DNA from: Zeaxanthinibacter enoshimensis | GTDB taxonomy: Bacteria; Bacteroidota; Bacteroidia; Flavobacteriales; Flavobacteriaceae | DNA: 64,000 bases | Direction of reading: 5' to 3' | Assembly (NCBI RefSeq): GCF_004362865.1 | Contig: NZ_SNYI01000001.1 | Span: forward strand, 62,001-126,000 | Shown: piece after piece, positions 53,989 through 62,019 of the stretch | Layout of the letters: each line of letters opens with the position of its first letter | Numbering within the stretch: position 1 is the stretch's first letter | Program-made: the position numbers and the translations under genes | Notes under the pieces: generated by a model | What the model was told of the DNA's origin: nothing | The model's database searches: none | What the model saw: the letters and a program-made list of their open reading frames with translations, nothing else

Positions 53989-54537
53989 ATGAGAATGAAT
54001 TTTGCGATTACCGCTATCCTGCTTACACTTTCAATGACCGCATGTAAGAATGAAAAGAAACAACAGCAGGTAGAGATGAACAGCCCTGCAGAAGTAAAGA
54101 AAGAAGAGAAGAAAACAGCAGACATTGCCGACCAGGATTTTATTGACGGCATGACCGGGAAGGTCTGGCATAATTATCTTCAAACCAGGATGGCTTTAAC
54201 CCAGGATGACGCTGAAGGAGCAGCTACTGCCGCAGCCAACATGGCTGAAGGTTTTGGAGAAGAGAAGCCGGGATTAAGAGAACTGGCTGAAAGTATAGCA
54301 CAGGCGGAGGATATTGACAAACAAAGAGAGCTGTTTTCCGAACTCACGAAAGAAACAGGCGATCTGTTTGCCGAGGCTCTTTCGGGCGGAACGATATACA
54401 AGCAGTACTGCCCTATGGCTTTCAATAATACAGGTGCCTACTGGTATTCTGATGTCCCGGAGATCAGGAATCCTTATTTCGGGAGTAAAATGCTGAAATG
54501 CGGGGAAGTCAAAGACACCATTCGCCCTAAAAAATAA
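53989..54537 (+). CDS. DUF3347 lipoprotein, putative periplasmic copper chaperone
   Basis: The 182-residue protein has a lipoprotein signal (LTLSMTAC, cysteine at about 18), a Lys/Glu-rich linker (about 20-45) and a DUF3347 domain (about 48-178). The C-terminal motif QYCPMAFNN...GAYW, then EIRNPYFG and MLKCG, contains two cysteines and a methionine suited to Cu(I) binding. The same motif ends the adaptor at 55820-57556, and one 20-base stretch is identical between them. DUF3347 domains are commonly found in Bacteroidota copper loci; a chaperone role equivalent to CusF is inference. Confidence 0.87.
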   Translation: MRMNFAITAILLTLSMTACKNEKKQQQVEMNSPAEVKKEEKKTADIADQDFIDGMTGKVWHNYLQTRMALTQDDAEGAATAAANMAEGFGEEKPGLRELAESIAQAEDIDKQRELFSELTKETGDLFAEALSGGTIYKQYCPMAFNNTGAYWYSDVPEIRNPYFGSKMLKCGEVKDTIRPKK

Positions 54538-54569
54538 TTAACCCAATCAACCAAACAAATTTATAACCA

Positions 54570-55289
54570 ATGGTAAAACGCAAAACAGCGATCCGCATCC
54601 GAAAAACACACAGGTATCTCGGGATCTTCCTCGGGATACAGTTCCTGATGTGGACCATCAGCGGAATGTATTTCAGCTGGACAGATATTGACGAGATTCA
54701 CGGGGATCACTTCCGCAGGGAAGAACCCCTGCCCAGGAATTTTTCCGGGCTGATGGCGGCATCCAACATGCCCGATGTTGATTCCATTAGCAGTCTAAGG
54801 CTCCTGAGTGTAGCGGGAGCTCCCCACTTCTGGATCAATAAATCTGAGCTGTATAATGCAAGGACAGGAGAAAAAAGGAACGGGATAACGGCAGAGGAAG
54901 CTTTGGTCATAGCAGACCGGTTCATGTCTCCCGAACTTGAAGTGTCCGAAATAAACCGGCTGGAATCAGTGGACGATCATCATGAATACAGGGGAAGACC
55001 TTTACCGGCCTACGAGATATCCTATCATTCGGATAACAACCTCAAGGCCTATGTGGCCGTGGCGAACGGAGAATTCCAGACAGTACGCCACCGCGACTGG
55101 AGGTGGTTCGATTTCCTGTGGATGACCCATACGATGGATTACCAGGGAAGGGATAACTTTAATACTATAGTCCTCAGAGCTTTCTCGCTGCTGGGACTGA
55201 TCACGGTTTTCAGCGGTTTCCTTTTATGGTATACCAGTTCGCCCAGCATGCGGAAATGGAAGAAAAAATTTTTAACCAAAAAACCATAG
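54570..55289 (+). CDS. PepSY domain membrane protein
   Basis: The 239-residue protein has a membrane helix near each end (about residues 17-36 and 205-226) around a periplasmic part with PepSY-like folds (ALVIADRFMSPELEVSEINRLES, and LKAYVAVANGEFQTVRHRDWRWFDFLWMTHTMDY). The histidine-containing RKTHRYLGIFLGIQFLMWTISGMYFSW matches the PepSY-associated TM (PiuB-like) family linked to metal or siderophore reduction. In this copper island it may reduce Cu(II) or pass electrons, but no cofactor site can be proven. The end overlaps the next ORF if the latter used an early start. Confidence 0.85.
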   Translation: MVKRKTAIRIRKTHRYLGIFLGIQFLMWTISGMYFSWTDIDEIHGDHFRREEPLPRNFSGLMAASNMPDVDSISSLRLLSVAGAPHFWINKSELYNARTGEKRNGITAEEALVIADRFMSPELEVSEINRLESVDDHHEYRGRPLPAYEISYHSDNNLKAYVAVANGEFQTVRHRDWRWFDFLWMTHTMDYQGRDNFNTIVLRAFSLLGLITVFSGFLLWYTSSPSMRKWKKKFLTKKP

Positions 55290-55294
55290 TAGAT

Positions 55295-55780
55295 ATGAAT
55301 AAACACGACAATAATTCCGGCTCAAACCGGCAATACATCAAATTTGGCCTGATGATGGCTGTATCCTTCGTGATTATGTACGCCGTAATGTTCCTGAATG
55401 CGGATGTTCTGGATCATGTTATGCTCAGCAATACCAGGACCTATATGACCATACTGATGATCGCTCCCATGGCCATCTCCATGATGTTGTTCATGTGGGG
55501 CATGTATAAGGACAAGAAACTCAATTATATCATCCTGGGTGTATCAGCCCTGGTGTTTGTAGCTACCTTATATGGGTTGCGGCAACAGGTATTTATTTCG
55601 GACGTACAGTGGATGAAGGCGATGATTCCCCATCATTCTTCCGCCATTATGGTGAGCCAGAAAGCAGACCTGAAGGATCCGGAAGCACGGAAACTGGCCA
55701 AGGAGATCATAGAGGCACAGGAAAGGGAAATCGCCCAGATGAAAAAAATGATCTATCGCCTGGAAAACAGCGACGAATAA
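55295..55780 (+). CDS. DUF305 family membrane protein
   Basis: The 161-residue protein has three predicted helices (about residues 15-38, 46-67 and 74-93) followed by a soluble DUF305 segment: WMKAMIPHHSSAIMVSQKADLKDPEARKLA and an amphipathic helix of Glu/Gln/Lys. The PHHSSAIM motif with two histidines and methionines is characteristic and resembles copper-associated DUF305/CopM proteins. I start at the ATG at 55295 (MNKHDNNSG); the frame extends 23 codons upstream into the PepSY gene. It lies 5 bp after that gene, so both are one transcript with the pump. Confidence 0.88.
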   Translation: MNKHDNNSGSNRQYIKFGLMMAVSFVIMYAVMFLNADVLDHVMLSNTRTYMTILMIAPMAISMMLFMWGMYKDKKLNYIILGVSALVFVATLYGLRQQVFISDVQWMKAMIPHHSSAIMVSQKADLKDPEARKLAKEIIEAQEREIAQMKKMIYRLENSDE

Positions 55781-55819
55781 CAAAAGCAGCCATCAAAAGG
55801 TCTGCTTGATAAAATTTAT

Positions 55820-57556
55820 ATGATGAACAAAAAAGTAATTGTCATAGTTCTTGCCCTCGCAGCAGGACTGCTGCTAGGCTACCTGATCTTCGGCACTTCT
55901 GCTCGCCCGGGGGATAAGGGCCAGGCATCGGATATGCATGAGCACGACGGTACGGAGGAGAATGGAATGTGGACTTGTTCCATGCACCCCCAGATCCAAA
56001 GCCCGGAACCGGGGGACTGCCCTATCTGCGGTATGGATCTGATCCCTGCTGATTCCGGGGACGGAGCCAGCGGAGCAAATGGGTTCCGTATGACTGAGAA
56101 CGCCATGGCCCTGGCTAACATCCGGACCAGCCAGGTTGGTACAGGGGCTGAGGGGGACGGAAATTCTATCCGGCTCTCAGGGAAGATCCGCAAGAACGAG
56201 GAGGCCAATGCTATCCAGGCCAGTTATTTTGATGGCCGGATCGAACAACTCAATGTCAATTATACCGGGCAGGAGGTACGGAAAGGACAATTACTCGCCA
56301 CCATTTATTCCCCGGCCCTGGTTGCGGCCCAACAGGAGTTGCTTACTTCCCAGGACCTGAAAAGCTCACAACCGGAACTCTACCAGGCGGTGCGGAATAA
56401 ATTAAAGAACTGGAAGCTCACCGAGAAGCAGATCAGTGAGATCGAAAGCAGTGGTACAGTACGGGAGGATTTCCCTGTCTATGCCACCGTTAATGGTACG
56501 GTTACAGAGATACTGGCTGCCGAAGGGGATTTCATCAAACAGGGACAGCCCATTGTCAAGGTCAGTAACCTGGATTCGGTCTGGGCAACCTTTGATGTGT
56601 ATGAAGCCCAGATCGGGCAATTCAGCATAGGGCAGACTATTAAAATTACGGCAAGGGCCTACCCGGATAAAGAATTAGAGGGACGGATCACATTTATAGA
56701 CCCGGTAATGGACAATATGTCCAGGACGCTCACAATACGCACCACCCTGCCTAATAAGGATGGCTTACTGAAACCCGGGATGTTCCTCACTGGGAGGGTA
56801 GCCACCGGGGCCTCAGGCAGTAAATCGGAGCAACTGCTGGTGCCGGCCACCGCGGTAATGTGGACCGGGGAACGCTCCGTGGTCTATGTGCAGTCAGAGG
56901 CTGGCCAACCTGTATTTGAAATGCGGGAGGTAACCCTTGGTAACCGGACCGGGGACCAATACGTCATCACCGAAGGACTCGAGCCGGGGGAATACGTAGT
57001 GACCAACGGCACATTTACGGTAGATGCTGCAGCCCAGCTACAGTCTAAGAGCAGTATGATGAATACGCCGGGGAACAGTAAAGGCGGCAGTGACATCAAT
57101 ACTATGCAAATGAAAATACCTGACACCTTCCGGGAGATCTTTATAAAAGCACTGCCGCATTATTTAGAGCTGAAAGATGCCCTGGTGGCAGGAGATGTAC
57201 AGGAAGGCAGGAATGCAGCCCGTGAGACTTCGAATTCATTGAAAGAAGCCCTGCCAATATTACAAGGCATGGCCCGGGATCACCTGCTTAAAAGCCAGCA
57301 AATGCTGGAGGCTATTGCCGGGAACAGCAGCCTGGATAACCAGCGGGAACATTTTATCATCCTGAACGAAAACCTCATCCCCCTTATCACTAATACGAAG
57401 AACCTCCGGGAAAAAATATATGTTCAGAAGTGCCCCATGGCGAACAGCAACCAGGGTGCCCTTTGGATAAGCAGTGAAAAGGAGATCAGGAATCCTTATT
57501 ACGGGGATGCCATGCTCAGTTGCGGGAGTGTCATTGATTCCGTGGGTGGGAAATAA
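55820..57556 (+). CDS. cusB: CusB-like adaptor with N-terminal metal-binding domain and C-terminal DUF3347
   Basis: The 578-residue membrane fusion protein has an anchor helix (about 5-25) and a heavy-metal-binding domain of the YHYH/HMBD type with CSMHPQIQSPEPGDCPICGMDL (about 54-75). The adaptor domains follow (about 85-410: lipoyl halves VNYTGQEVRKGQLLATIYSPAL and VTEILAAEGDFIKQGQPIVKV, then barrel and MP domains). A DUF3347 domain forms the C-terminus (about 430-576) ending CPMANSNQGALW, EIRNPYYG, MLSCG. The metal-binding modules at both ends suggest that this adaptor captures Cu ions itself before passing them to CusA, like CusB plus CusF fused. It is the last gene of the island and converges on the next operon with a 9 bp gap. 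Confidence 0.93.
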   Translation: MMNKKVIVIVLALAAGLLLGYLIFGTSARPGDKGQASDMHEHDGTEENGMWTCSMHPQIQSPEPGDCPICGMDLIPADSGDGASGANGFRMTENAMALANIRTSQVGTGAEGDGNSIRLSGKIRKNEEANAIQASYFDGRIEQLNVNYTGQEVRKGQLLATIYSPALVAAQQELLTSQDLKSSQPELYQAVRNKLKNWKLTEKQISEIESSGTVREDFPVYATVNGTVTEILAAEGDFIKQGQPIVKVSNLDSVWATFDVYEAQIGQFSIGQTIKITARAYPDKELEGRITFIDPVMDNMSRTLTIRTTLPNKDGLLKPGMFLTGRVATGASGSKSEQLLVPATAVMWTGERSVVYVQSEAGQPVFEMREVTLGNRTGDQYVITEGLEPGEYVVTNGTFTVDAAAQLQSKSSMMNTPGNSKGGSDINTMQMKIPDTFREIFIKALPHYLELKDALVAGDVQEGRNAARETSNSLKEALPILQGMARDHLLKSQQMLEAIAGNSSLDNQREHFIILNENLIPLITNTKNLREKIYVQKCPMANSNQGALWISSEKEIRNPYYGDAMLSCGSVIDSVGGK

Positions 57557-57565
57557 GCATAGGGA

Positions 57566-58636
57566 TCAAAAGGAATAAGCAGAAAGGTCTCCCAGTCCCG
57601 GGCTGTCACCAGGATAAAGTATGCCGCCTTCCAGTCGGAACAATCCTTTAAAAGGATCCCCGATGATATCCATGTGACCATCAAGGTCTGCATATTCGAC
57701 GTTGGCCCTGCTAAGGGCAAAATGCAGGCCTGCAGCGATCCCAAGGCTGCATTCGTCTATACAACCCACCATGGCTTCCAAACCGGCAGCTTTGGCGACC
57801 GAATTGATGTGCAGTGCCTCCAGGATGCCTCCTACTTTCATGATCTTGATATTCACCATATCCACCCGTTCATTCTGGGCCAACCGGAAGGCATCGGCGA
57901 GGGTCTTAATACTCTCATCCGCCATAACCGGCAGGGTAACGTGACGGGTCACTTCTCCCAGGCTTTCCTCTCCCCCTACCCTGGTAGGTTGTTCAAAGAT
58001 CTCTATCCCCACGCTGGCGGTCTGCCTGACAAAGGAAATAGCCTCTTCTACCGAATAGCCTTGGTTACCATCAAAGCGCAACAACACGTCCGGGAATGCT
58101 TCCCGGAGTCGGGTCATTTTTTCCACATCCTCTTCCAGGGATTTCCCCCCTTTAACTTTCAGCACAAAAAAACCTGCCTTGACCCATTCCCGGGCATGGG
58201 CAATGGTATCAGCCACCGGCAGTATCCCTATTGTCACACTGGTAGGTATACTCGTTTTGTATCCTCCCAGGAATTTATAGAGCGGCACGCCTGCTTTCCT
58301 CGACACCAGGTCAAATAAGGCCATATCCACCATGGCCAGGGTTGAAGACTTCCCGGGCAATTTCAATTTCAGATCCTCGACGATACGGGCATAAGTGAAC
58401 GGGTCTTTCTGGTACAGGTAAGGAGTAATGGTCTCTTTTATGGCCTGTGCCACCTCTTCATCGGTTTCCCCGGTCACGAAACCATCAGGACAGGCACAGC
58501 CATAGCCGACAAGGCCCGAATCGGTCTCCAGTTTCAATACAAAATTAGTGGCACTGCTTACGGTTTCATAAGCAATGGTATATGGCTCAGATAACTTTAG
58601 GTCTAGCCGCTGGTAAGTCACTTTGGTGATCTTCAT
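57566..58636 (-). CDS. Dipeptide epimerase / N-acyl-glutamate racemase-like enolase superfamily enzyme
   Basis: The 356-residue protein is an enolase-superfamily enzyme of the muconate lactonising subgroup. The acid-base residues are lysine 162 in KVKGG and lysine 264 in NIKIMKVGG; metal ligands are aspartate 189 (RFDGNQ), glutamate 215 (FEQP) and aspartate 240 (ADES). The spacings closely match L-Ala-D/L-Glu epimerases. A close relative, DgcA, racemises N-acetyl-D-glutamate and works with a DUF1611 protein; a DUF1611 gene is in the same operon here, so either role is plausible. It follows the creatininase-like gene by 4 bp and ends the five-gene operon. Confidence 0.88.
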   Translation of the reverse strand: MKITKVTYQRLDLKLSEPYTIAYETVSSATNFVLKLETDSGLVGYGCACPDGFVTGETDEEVAQAIKETITPYLYQKDPFTYARIVEDLKLKLPGKSSTLAMVDMALFDLVSRKAGVPLYKFLGGYKTSIPTSVTIGILPVADTIAHAREWVKAGFFVLKVKGGKSLEEDVEKMTRLREAFPDVLLRFDGNQGYSVEEAISFVRQTASVGIEIFEQPTRVGGEESLGEVTRHVTLPVMADESIKTLADAFRLAQNERVDMVNIKIMKVGGILEALHINSVAKAAGLEAMVGCIDECSLGIAAGLHFALSRANVEYADLDGHMDIIGDPFKGLFRLEGGILYPGDSPGLGDLSAYSF

Positions 58637-58640
58637 AGGC

Positions 58641-59441
58641 CTAGTACCTTTTCTGGTATAGATCTTCTAAGGGGGTGCTCTTGATTGATTCCACGAATTT
58701 TACCATGTTCCTGATCATCAGCTGCCACATTATCTCTCCCTTTTCTGCCGTAGCTTTGGTAGCATCACCCATGACCCCGCTTTGGGAAAGTTTATGGGTA
58801 TGGGCATACCAACTGACTCCCTGCTCATTGTCGTAGTCAAGGAATTTACTGCCGAATTCAAGGGTCTGGTTTACGGCCTTAGACATGTCGACCATATCCG
58901 GTCTTACGGCCAGGGTGGTACTGGTCTCAATTTCCCCGGCATGGATATCGTTTGGCGTATCTATTAACCTGTACAGGTCCACATCGCTGGTTTCCCCTGT
59001 ATCCACACACACGAAAATTTTTGCATCCCGGTTGATCATCTGGGCTGCGTAGGATAAAGTCGGGGCATTATCTCCATGCCCGTTCAGGATGATGATCTTC
59101 TTGATCCCGTTCTTGGCCAGTCCCATCCCGATATCATATACGAACCTGGAAAGTGCATCGTTGGTGACACTCAGGGTTCCTTTAAAGTCTTCGTGGTGGT
59201 ACGATACCCCGAAAGGTATTGTAGGCAGCACCAGGGGTTTCGGGTCCTGGCAGGCTTCCGCAACCTTGTATGCCATGTACTTGGCATCAAAATAATCAAT
59301 ATCTACCGGCAGGTGAGGTCCGTGCTGTTCTATTGCACCACAGGGCAGGATAACCGTGTCCGTGGTTTTCAGGTAATCTTCTATTTCCGGCCAGGATTTG
59401 TGTTCCCACAAAAAGCTGGCTTTTTCATTAATGGGTGTCAT
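58641..59441 (-). CDS. Creatininase family amidohydrolase
   Basis: The 266-residue protein has the metal-binding pattern of the creatininase family: PCGAIEQHGPHLPVDIDY (Glu, His, Asp ligands), ILNGHGDNAP (His) and HAGEIETSTTL (Glu). Members hydrolyse cyclic or linear amides (creatinine, formamidopyrimidine, the C-terminal dipeptide in mycofactocin maturation by MftE). Nothing in its neighbourhood suggests creatinine use. In this operon a small amide made or broken around glutamate is more likely. It overlaps the upstream PP-loop gene by 14 bp and precedes the epimerase gene by 4 bp. Confidence 0.9.
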   Translation of the reverse strand: MTPINEKASFLWEHKSWPEIEDYLKTTDTVILPCGAIEQHGPHLPVDIDYFDAKYMAYKVAEACQDPKPLVLPTIPFGVSYHHEDFKGTLSVTNDALSRFVYDIGMGLAKNGIKKIIILNGHGDNAPTLSYAAQMINRDAKIFVCVDTGETSDVDLYRLIDTPNDIHAGEIETSTTLAVRPDMVDMSKAVNQTLEFGSKFLDYDNEQGVSWYAHTHKLSQSGVMGDATKATAEKGEIMWQLMIRNMVKFVESIKSTPLEDLYQKRY

Positions 59442-60948
59442 GTTCTTTATTTAAAAAATAGGGAACCTCAAAAGGCTCATTTTCAAGAGCGAAGGTATGC
59501 CATTTCCGCTCCCGTAGTTGCACAGAACCCCCGGAATATTTACCGAGGATATCAAATAAGGGTCGCCTTACATATTTAGGCAGGTCCCGGAGGTTACTCC
59601 GTTCATTATCAAAACGTAATTTAACGATCTCCTGGTGTTCTTTCGCCAGCTTGCTGGTGTGTTCATTCTTCGGAATGAGTTCTTTTTCCAGGAGCAGGTG
59701 GTATAGATGCGCCGCATCACTGCCGATCTGTTTCACACTTCTGCTCGCCAGGGCCTGTAAGCCGCGTTCTATTTGTTCCTCAGTATAACCGCAGCGCCCG
59801 GGATCTTCATCAAGGGCTTTTAGCATGCCCACGATTCGACGGCATTTTTCGCAGTTCCCACACGGCAGCATTACGCCCAGGTGCTCGTGGGCTGCATGGC
59901 AGGAAACCTGGCGGCGTTGCAGCTCCGGGTAGCGTTTCACCAGGATCTTCAGGATCAGCAGCTCGGACAGGCTCCTCAGTATGGAGAATTGGTGTATATC
60001 CCATTGTTTTTTCCGGTAATACCGCGTCAGGGCATTGTCAAAATACTTACTCTGGTCATACAGCCCATGGTAATGGGTAATACCCTCGTGGTTTCCTTTG
60101 ACCGTGGTGTCGTACTCGTTCCCGATAAGGATATTGCCGATGTTGCGTTTCCGGACCACGGGTAGTACTCCGAAGAGGAAGACCGCTACGGTCCATAAGC
60201 GGATAGGGTAAATATCGGCACGGATATTCTGGAAATTTTCCTTGATAAACGGCATCTGCCGTACCATCCAATTGAAGATCCGGTCGCTGTTACACCATGG
60301 TTTCACGGTATTGGGTTCTATCTCCTTAAAATATTTATGTGCATTAACAGCTGTGTACCAGTGGCGACCTGATTCGTTGATGTATACCGGGTGGGCTTCC
60401 CCCAGTTCTTTCACGATTCCGTAGGTGAGCAAGCTGTCTTTACCCCCGCTGCTTAAGATGGCATATTGATCCTTATCAGTACTGTATTCTTTCTTTTCGA
60501 CCTTCATCCCCCTGTGACCCGTATTGACAAAGCGGATCTCCGAGGCTGTGTAGTGCTCCATCTTTTCCGGCCGAAGCTGGTCAAAAGGTGGCTTCAGGAA
60601 TTCATTCTTTGAAAAGAACTTGTTGACGAGGATCTCTCGGGAAGTGTTCTCCATCATATCCCGGAGAAACCGCTGGTCCGTATCATCAAAAAGTCCGTCA
60701 AACTCGATTTTTTCAAAGAACAAACCGTAATTCAAAGCTACCTGGGCCACCATCATGGAGGCCAGGTTGACGTCCTCCGGGGCTTTGGGATCAAAATACC
60801 GATTGTCGTAAGAATAGATCAGTTCACTGCTTTGCGATGTCCCGTCCTTACGCAATACGGTATAGGTGGCTTTCACCCGTTTGGGTTCTACCTGCAGTTG
60901 GTGAACTTTAAGGGTATCCAGGACCACTAAGGAGCGTATGTTGCTCAT
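59428..60948 (-). CDS. PP-loop ATPase of unknown substrate with CxxCxxC motif
   Basis: The 506-residue protein contains a PP-loop nucleotide-binding motif SSGGKDSLLTYG (SGGKDS at residues 167-172), a later LIGNEYD (275-280), and a cysteine cluster LPCGNCEKCRR (363-370), with another cysteine at 350 before HAAHEHLG. The N-terminal 160 residues have no motif I know. PP-loop enzymes adenylate a carboxyl, carbonyl or tRNA base. From memory the layout resembles MurL-type L-glutamate epimerases that adenylate UDP-MurNAc-L-Ala-L-Glu, but I cannot verify this. Its start overlaps DUF1611 by four bases (ATGA), and its end overlaps the creatininase gene by 14 bp. Confidence 0.8.
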   Translation of the reverse strand: MSNIRSLVVLDTLKVHQLQVEPKRVKATYTVLRKDGTSQSSELIYSYDNRYFDPKAPEDVNLASMMVAQVALNYGLFFEKIEFDGLFDDTDQRFLRDMMENTSREILVNKFFSKNEFLKPPFDQLRPEKMEHYTASEIRFVNTGHRGMKVEKKEYSTDKDQYAILSSGGKDSLLTYGIVKELGEAHPVYINESGRHWYTAVNAHKYFKEIEPNTVKPWCNSDRIFNWMVRQMPFIKENFQNIRADIYPIRLWTVAVFLFGVLPVVRKRNIGNILIGNEYDTTVKGNHEGITHYHGLYDQSKYFDNALTRYYRKKQWDIHQFSILRSLSELLILKILVKRYPELQRRQVSCHAAHEHLGVMLPCGNCEKCRRIVGMLKALDEDPGRCGYTEEQIERGLQALASRSVKQIGSDAAHLYHLLLEKELIPKNEHTSKLAKEHQEIVKLRFDNERSNLRDLPKYVRRPLFDILGKYSGGSVQLRERKWHTFALENEPFEVPYFLNKEHDTH

Positions 60949-62015
60949 GGCAGGTATTTTTTCAGTAATTCAACGAGTTCCCCTGCCCCGTATTCCAGCA
61001 CATCGAAGGCCGGGATACCTGTCTCGTTGGTAATAGCTTCACAAGCGGGAAGAATCTCATCTTTCTCCATTAATTCGTGGTTGACGGTTATGGCGATGAC
61101 TTTCTTTCCTGAGATCACTTCGATGGCATTGATCTGTTCTTCCAGGGAGTGAAGTTTATAACCAGGGAATCCATCGTATTCTTCTCTTTTAGGGGCGTGC
61201 TGCAGGATGACATAATCCGGCCTGCCTGCTGCCAGGATCTCGAAGCCCCCGGGATAGGCGGGGTTCATAAGGCTCCCCTGCCCTTCGATGACGACTACAT
61301 CCGGTTTTTCATTTTCCCACGCACTGACCACGGCATGCTCAATTTCCCCGGAAACAAAGTCGTTGATACAACTGTCCATGACCATGCTGTACTTGGCGCC
61401 CTGCATCCATGCTGTTTGCCCGGTACCTATCATCTCTGCCTTTAAGCCAGCATCCCTGAGGCCATGGACCAGGATCCAGGATGTGGTTCTCTTCCCCAGT
61501 GCAGAATCCGTTCCCAGGACCGCCAGTTTAAGACAATCCACTTTCTCTATATCCCCGGTAAAGAAATGGAGTTGGTCCCGGTCCGGGGTCTTACGGACGT
61601 CCCGGATGCGGACACCCTTTTCTTTAGCCAGTGCGGTCAGTTCAGGATCATTGGTGAGAAAATCATGCAGTCCGCTGTCTACGTTCCAACCCAGTTCCAA
61701 AGCCCTCTTTATCGTTGTCTTTGCTATTTTCGGAAGCCGGCCACCATCAGGGGCCAGGCCTATTACAAGGCTTTGCGGAAGGTTATCGGTGCCCAGTTTT
61801 TCAATAGCCTCTGACAGGTCTTTAAATACCGGTATCCCGTTCGGCCTGCCATCGAGTATCTCGCCTGCATCCCCGCCCGCATATTTTTCATCCAGCACCC
61901 CAACAACTTCGTATCGTTCTGTAAACCGGACAAGTCCGTGTGCTGTCTTTCCGTTGGGGGTATTAAAGGCTCCTTCACAATAAACCAGTGCCTTTCCGTC
62001 TATGGTTCTCTTCAT
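60945..62015 (-). CDS. DUF1611 protein (DgcN-like N-acetyltransferase candidate)
   Basis: The 356-residue protein has an N-terminal Rossmann-like half (about residues 1-155) and a P-loop half with GTDSALGKRTTS (168-179), MIGTGQTAWMQG, VVVIEGQGSLMNPAYPG and YVILQHAPKREEYDGFPGY. This is DUF1611, whose member DgcN is described as a D-glutamate N-acetyltransferase acting with the racemase DgcA in marine bacteria. The presence of an epimerase gene three genes downstream fits such a pair. It lies 4 bp after the PLP enzyme gene and overlaps the PP-loop gene by four bases. Confidence in the family is high, in the reaction moderate. Confidence 0.87.
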   Translation of the reverse strand: MKRTIDGKALVYCEGAFNTPNGKTAHGLVRFTERYEVVGVLDEKYAGGDAGEILDGRPNGIPVFKDLSEAIEKLGTDNLPQSLVIGLAPDGGRLPKIAKTTIKRALELGWNVDSGLHDFLTNDPELTALAKEKGVRIRDVRKTPDRDQLHFFTGDIEKVDCLKLAVLGTDSALGKRTTSWILVHGLRDAGLKAEMIGTGQTAWMQGAKYSMVMDSCINDFVSGEIEHAVVSAWENEKPDVVVIEGQGSLMNPAYPGGFEILAAGRPDYVILQHAPKREEYDGFPGYKLHSLEEQINAIEVISGKKVIAITVNHELMEKDEILPACEAITNETGIPAFDVLEYGAGELVELLKKYLP

Positions 62016-62019
62016 CTTA

